Positions 61,140 to 64,000 of a stretch of 64,000 bases of DNA are shown here, one piece after another. The DNA is taken from NCBI GenBank assembly GCA_030737835.1, contig CM060856.1, positions 17,587,116 to 17,651,115 on the forward strand, written 5' to 3'. The DNA comes from Acorus gramineus. Its lineage: Eukaryota; Streptophyta; Magnoliopsida; Acorales; Acoraceae. The notes beneath the pieces were generated by a model. The model worked only from the letters and a program-made list of their open reading frames with translations. It had not been told where the DNA came from and did no database searches. Numbering within the stretch: position 1 is the stretch's first letter; the number at the start of each line of letters is the position of its first letter. The translations under genes were made by a program, and so were the position numbers.

Positions 61140-63169
61140 ATGAATCAACCCATCGAGCCTCCCTTGATCGCCCTCTCATCATCCCAAACCGAAACCCTAC
61201 TCAGCCCTGCTTCATCATTTCCTCATCCTCTCAACCCCCAAAGAGCATTGATTACAACAACTAATATTCCTCATCTGCCTCTCATTCACTCTGCTGTCAT
61301 TCAGTCATCAATCACTGAGTTGTCCTCCCTCCTCATGGAGCCCCTCTCAACCATCACCATTAACCCAACATTCACTTCCCCTCCCACCACCTTAATCAAT
61401 TTTTCATCAGTTCTTCGCCTCCCAAGTTTATGTTTGCCCCAACCAGAGAACGAGAGATCAGTTCCATCATCTGAGGTATGTAAAATTTTCTGGGTTTTTT
61501 CTCTGTGTGTGCTCCTTCACTCCAAATAACATAATATGCTTGCTTACCTCTTATGCCCTGATCATGCTCTGTTTTAAATGATGTCCTTCACATCCTATAT
61601 ACAATGATATGGTGGAATATCTTGCAATCCGTTCTCCCTTTTTCGTTTTCAAGTGTCCTTTGGTGTGGAAATGTAACCCGATTGGTGTTTTTGGAATGGT
61701 TTGTATGACTTATTTTTTACATAGCTTATGGTGTTCATGAAATCTTTTCTTATTTCTTTTGTAAACCTTTTTTTTTGTGAATATTTCACTAATAGAAACT
61801 AGTAGATGGTTCATGTCTCTACTTGCTTCATGGATAATCTCATGTGAGAATTTGGTTGTAGCAATGACATGTTTCAATCTTTCAAATATGCATGTGTTCT
61901 TTGTGGTTTGTTATATTGAACATCTTGGTGTTGTTTTACCATATGTGGCTTATCTATATTTTTCATGCATTGATATTGTTTTGCTTTATTTGTGTTTGTA
62001 TGTATCATTGCTGCCTGTTTAAACAACATAGTCCACTAACATGTCAAGGGGAGGTCATGCAAATGCTTTCACAAATGGTGGAAAGCAAAGGATCGCAAAT
62101 TGGACAAGTCAAATGGACAATTGTTTGGTTGGATTACTAGTGGAGCAATTTCATGAAGGAAATTGCATTAAAGGCATATTTCAATTGAGTGCATGGAACT
62201 CAATAACAGCCTCTTTAAACCTGAAGATGGGTCTTGCTTTGAATAACAACAATTGCAAGAATCGTTGGAAGGTGCTCAAGCAATTTTACAACTTGTATGC
62301 TAGCCTCTTGCAAAAACAGGTTGGGGTTAGGATGACAAAAAAAAGATGGCCATTCCTGGTGATCTTAAACTTTGGGAGATTGAGATATTAGTATGTCAAT
62401 TTAGAATTTCAAAACCCATATTCCATTCAGTTTTAGTGATTAATATAACTTAGAATTTATTTTGTAGAAAAATGATAAATACGGATCAATCTGAGACAAG
62501 CCCTTCCCCCTTTACAATGACATTGAGATGCTTTGTGGAGGAGCAACATCAAAGGGGTTTAAGGCATTTGGATCCCCTAGGGTTAACAAGGAAGATCACT
62601 CGCGTTATGTTGGGGATTCTGATGATCAGAGGCATAATTCAAATGAGAATGATCAAGATTACATGTGGGAAGGGTTGAATGAGAATAGGAAGAATATGTG
62701 GGGGAACACAAATGAGAGGGCCTTTGTTGACCTGTCTCATTCTGAACATGGTGATGAAGGTTGTTCTAGGAACCTTGCAAAGGGTTCACCTGTTGTTGCT
62801 TCTGAGGGGTTTGAAGAAGGGGGCAATGGTGCTAAGAAGTGTTCCACCTCATCTCAAAAAAGAAAGAGGGCTGTGAAGGAGGACAAAATGATGGTTGAGT
62901 TCCTCAACATTGGAAAGAAAAGGGCAGAAGCAGCTGAAAAAATTATTGAACATAATTTGGATAGAAAGTATACTTTGTCCCAATGTGTAAAATGCCTAAA
63001 CACCTACCCAAACCTCTATGGAGAAATCAAGTTGGCAGAGGCTGAGGCTTTGAAGGATGAAAACAATAGGACCATATTCATGTCCTTTTTTGATGCAGTG
63101 AAACAGCTATGGGTGCAAAAACAAGGCATGAAGTACATGGATGATGATTACCGCCCTACTATAGACTAG
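61140..63169 (+). pseudogene. Harbinger ORF1, Myb/SANT-like DNA-binding protein, damaged
   Basis: Probable exons are 61140-61475, 62032-62390 and 62468-63169, with GT/AG junctions in phase 0. Exon 2 carries the Myb/SANT-like domain of plant Harbinger ORF1 proteins: NWTSQMDNCLVGLLVEQFHEGN, WNSITASLN and CKNRWKVLKQFYN. Then a frame change falls near 62320-62340: the conserved continuation DDKKKMAIPGDLKLWEIEI lies in another frame. Exon 3 opens KNDKYGSI followed by an in-frame TGA near 62492, then DKPFPLYNDIEMLCGG. From 62525 a long open tail runs to 63169 with a Lys/Arg-rich KRKRAVKEDKMM patch and a coiled segment. ORF1 in this family works with the transposase in the nucleus. The first exon is Pro/Ser/Thr-rich and least certain. 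Confidence 0.65.
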
Positions 63170-63694
63170 TTGAAGCTTTTTTATGTTTTTTGATGCCTTC
63201 TTCATAACATTTTGTGCTTCCAATTATTGGACAGCTGTTTATGGGAAAACAATGGCATGTAATGCTATTAAATATATTATGGTTGTATGGTTGAATGTAG
63301 ATCTGGTGGTGTAGTACACCCTTTCATTTTGTTGTATTAGTTGGAACTATGTAATGTGATGTTATGCTTCACCAGTAATACACCAACTGCTTGTTATGGT
63401 AGTACATGCCTTATGCTGATGACTTTTCATGTTCTGTCTGCTAACAATTCTCTCTGTTGAACCATTTTCTATGATTAAATGATTTGATCAGCTCATTTTC
63501 AAGGTCTTCATTGCACTCATTTATGGTGTTTGTCTCATTATGTAAATAAATGGTTTGATCCAGCAGTATTGCACACCCAATTGACATTGGCCCACACCAA
63601 ATGTATCACTCTCTCATCATTTTACATCTGCACAAGTGAATATGGTTACATTTCTTCTAATTTAAACTACCTTATTGTGTTTCATATAGGAGTA
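63170..63694. other. Spacer between the two Harbinger ORFs
   Basis: AT-rich DNA within the element. It ends in an acceptor-like TTTCATATAG just before the transposase ATG, so it may contain an intron of the transposase leader. Confidence 0.45.
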
Positions 63695-64000
63695 ATGGAC
63701 CCCGAGAGTTGGAGATCTTTCATTACACAATTTTTGAAAGAGGACAAAGAGTTATGGCAGATGGAGGCGAGTTACATAATAAGACATAGAATTTTTCAAA
63801 GACAAGCCTGGATTAATAGGAGAGCATGTCGTACAGGGCAATTATCGGGTCATCAATTCATACATGAGTTGATGCAAGGGAATGACGTCAGAGCGTATGA
63901 GAACTTCAGATTGACACCACAAATGTTTTTTAGGTTGCGTGATTTACTCATAGGAAAGGGTTTATTGAAAGATTCGAAGAATGTTAGTTCAACTGAACAG
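63695..64000 (+). CDS. Harbinger (PIF/ALP1-like) transposase, N-terminal part, runs off right edge
   Basis: The ATG at 63695 opens an uninterrupted frame of 102 codons to the window edge (MDPESWRSFITQFLKEDKEL...). RACRTGQLSGHQFIHELMQG followed by YENFRLTPQMFFRLRDLLIGKGLL matches the helical N-terminal region before the DDE_Tnp_4 nuclease domain in plant Harbinger transposases and their domesticated ALP1-like relatives. The catalytic DDE residues lie beyond the window, so activity cannot be judged. The adjacent Myb-like ORF and the TAA-flanked terminus 2.9 kb upstream favour a transposon over a domesticated gene. Confidence 0.75.
   Translation, partial: MDPESWRSFITQFLKEDKELWQMEASYIIRHRIFQRQAWINRRACRTGQLSGHQFIHELMQGNDVRAYENFRLTPQMFFRLRDLLIGKGLLKDSKNVSSTEQ

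Larger units (their letters stand above)
60759..64000 (+). mobile_element. PIF/Harbinger DNA transposon, right end off the window
   Basis: A TAA triplet (60756-60758) precedes GTCCCCGTTTGTATTG, a PIF/Harbinger-type terminus and target. Downstream on the plus strand lie a Myb/SANT-like ORF (61140-63169) and the start of a Harbinger transposase (from 63695), the two genes usual for autonomous elements. The Myb ORF is damaged, so this copy alone is probably not autonomous. The right terminus is not in the window. Confidence 0.75.

Noticed and set aside
61777-62022. Hydrophobic open frame of 81 codons in the Harbinger element
   Set aside because: It lies in the likely intron between ORF1 exons 61475 and 62032 and is T-rich. 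It has no family match.

Overview
The window is nuclear DNA of a flowering plant. Split genes have canonical GT/AG introns. The products are plant-specific (GRAS SCL28 type, A-type cytochrome P450, QUA2-type putative methyltransferase, A9/FIL1-type cysteine-rich protein). Intergenic DNA is AT-rich and full of plant transposon classes: L1-type LINEs, MITEs with 9-bp or TAA target duplications, hAT-like elements, a PIF/Harbinger element, TRIM/LTR remnants and a Cassandra-type 5S fossil. Several exons are strongly GC-rich. I cannot name the species. I did not find CRISPR, phage or operon structure.

Layout. Left edge to 2.96 kb: N-terminal half of a BIG BROTHER-like RING E3 ubiquitin ligase on the minus strand; the RING part lies off the left edge. 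3-13 kb: no gene; a GCTCG-rich repeat, then a ~3.1-kb tandem duplication (5937-9050 and 9095-12165) separated by a TA microsatellite, then a ~200-bp tandem pair. 13.0-16.1 kb: a promoter-like segment with G-box and mitosis-specific (MSA) elements, a small spliced open frame, and an intact single-exon SCL28. 16.8-19.8 kb: a two-exon cytochrome P450 on the minus strand. 19.9-37.9 kb: a repeat field (long-inverted-repeat element holding a solo LTR, MULE-type and hAT-type non-autonomous elements, nested MITEs, a fold-back element, a TRIM, a LINE tail). 38.1-41.7 kb: a six-exon Golgi-type putative methyltransferase. 43.5 kb: a one-exon secreted cysteine-rich protein with a TATA box. 48.0-60.05 kb: a PUX8/SAY1-like UBX-domain gene on the minus strand, with two LINEs in its first intron, a LINE fragment in its penultimate visible intron, and one expected UBX exon not located. 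60.76 kb to the right edge: a PIF/Harbinger transposon with a damaged Myb-like ORF and an open transposase start.

The host genes are unrelated, each with its own promoter. Two ubiquitin-linked genes (E3 ligase, CDC48 adaptor) and a G2/M regulator share the window by position only. I found no convincing new multi-gene system. The best leads are the MSA/G-box promoter of SCL28 with the unexplained small spliced frame, the unlocated UBX exon, and the histories recorded by duplications and target-site duplications.
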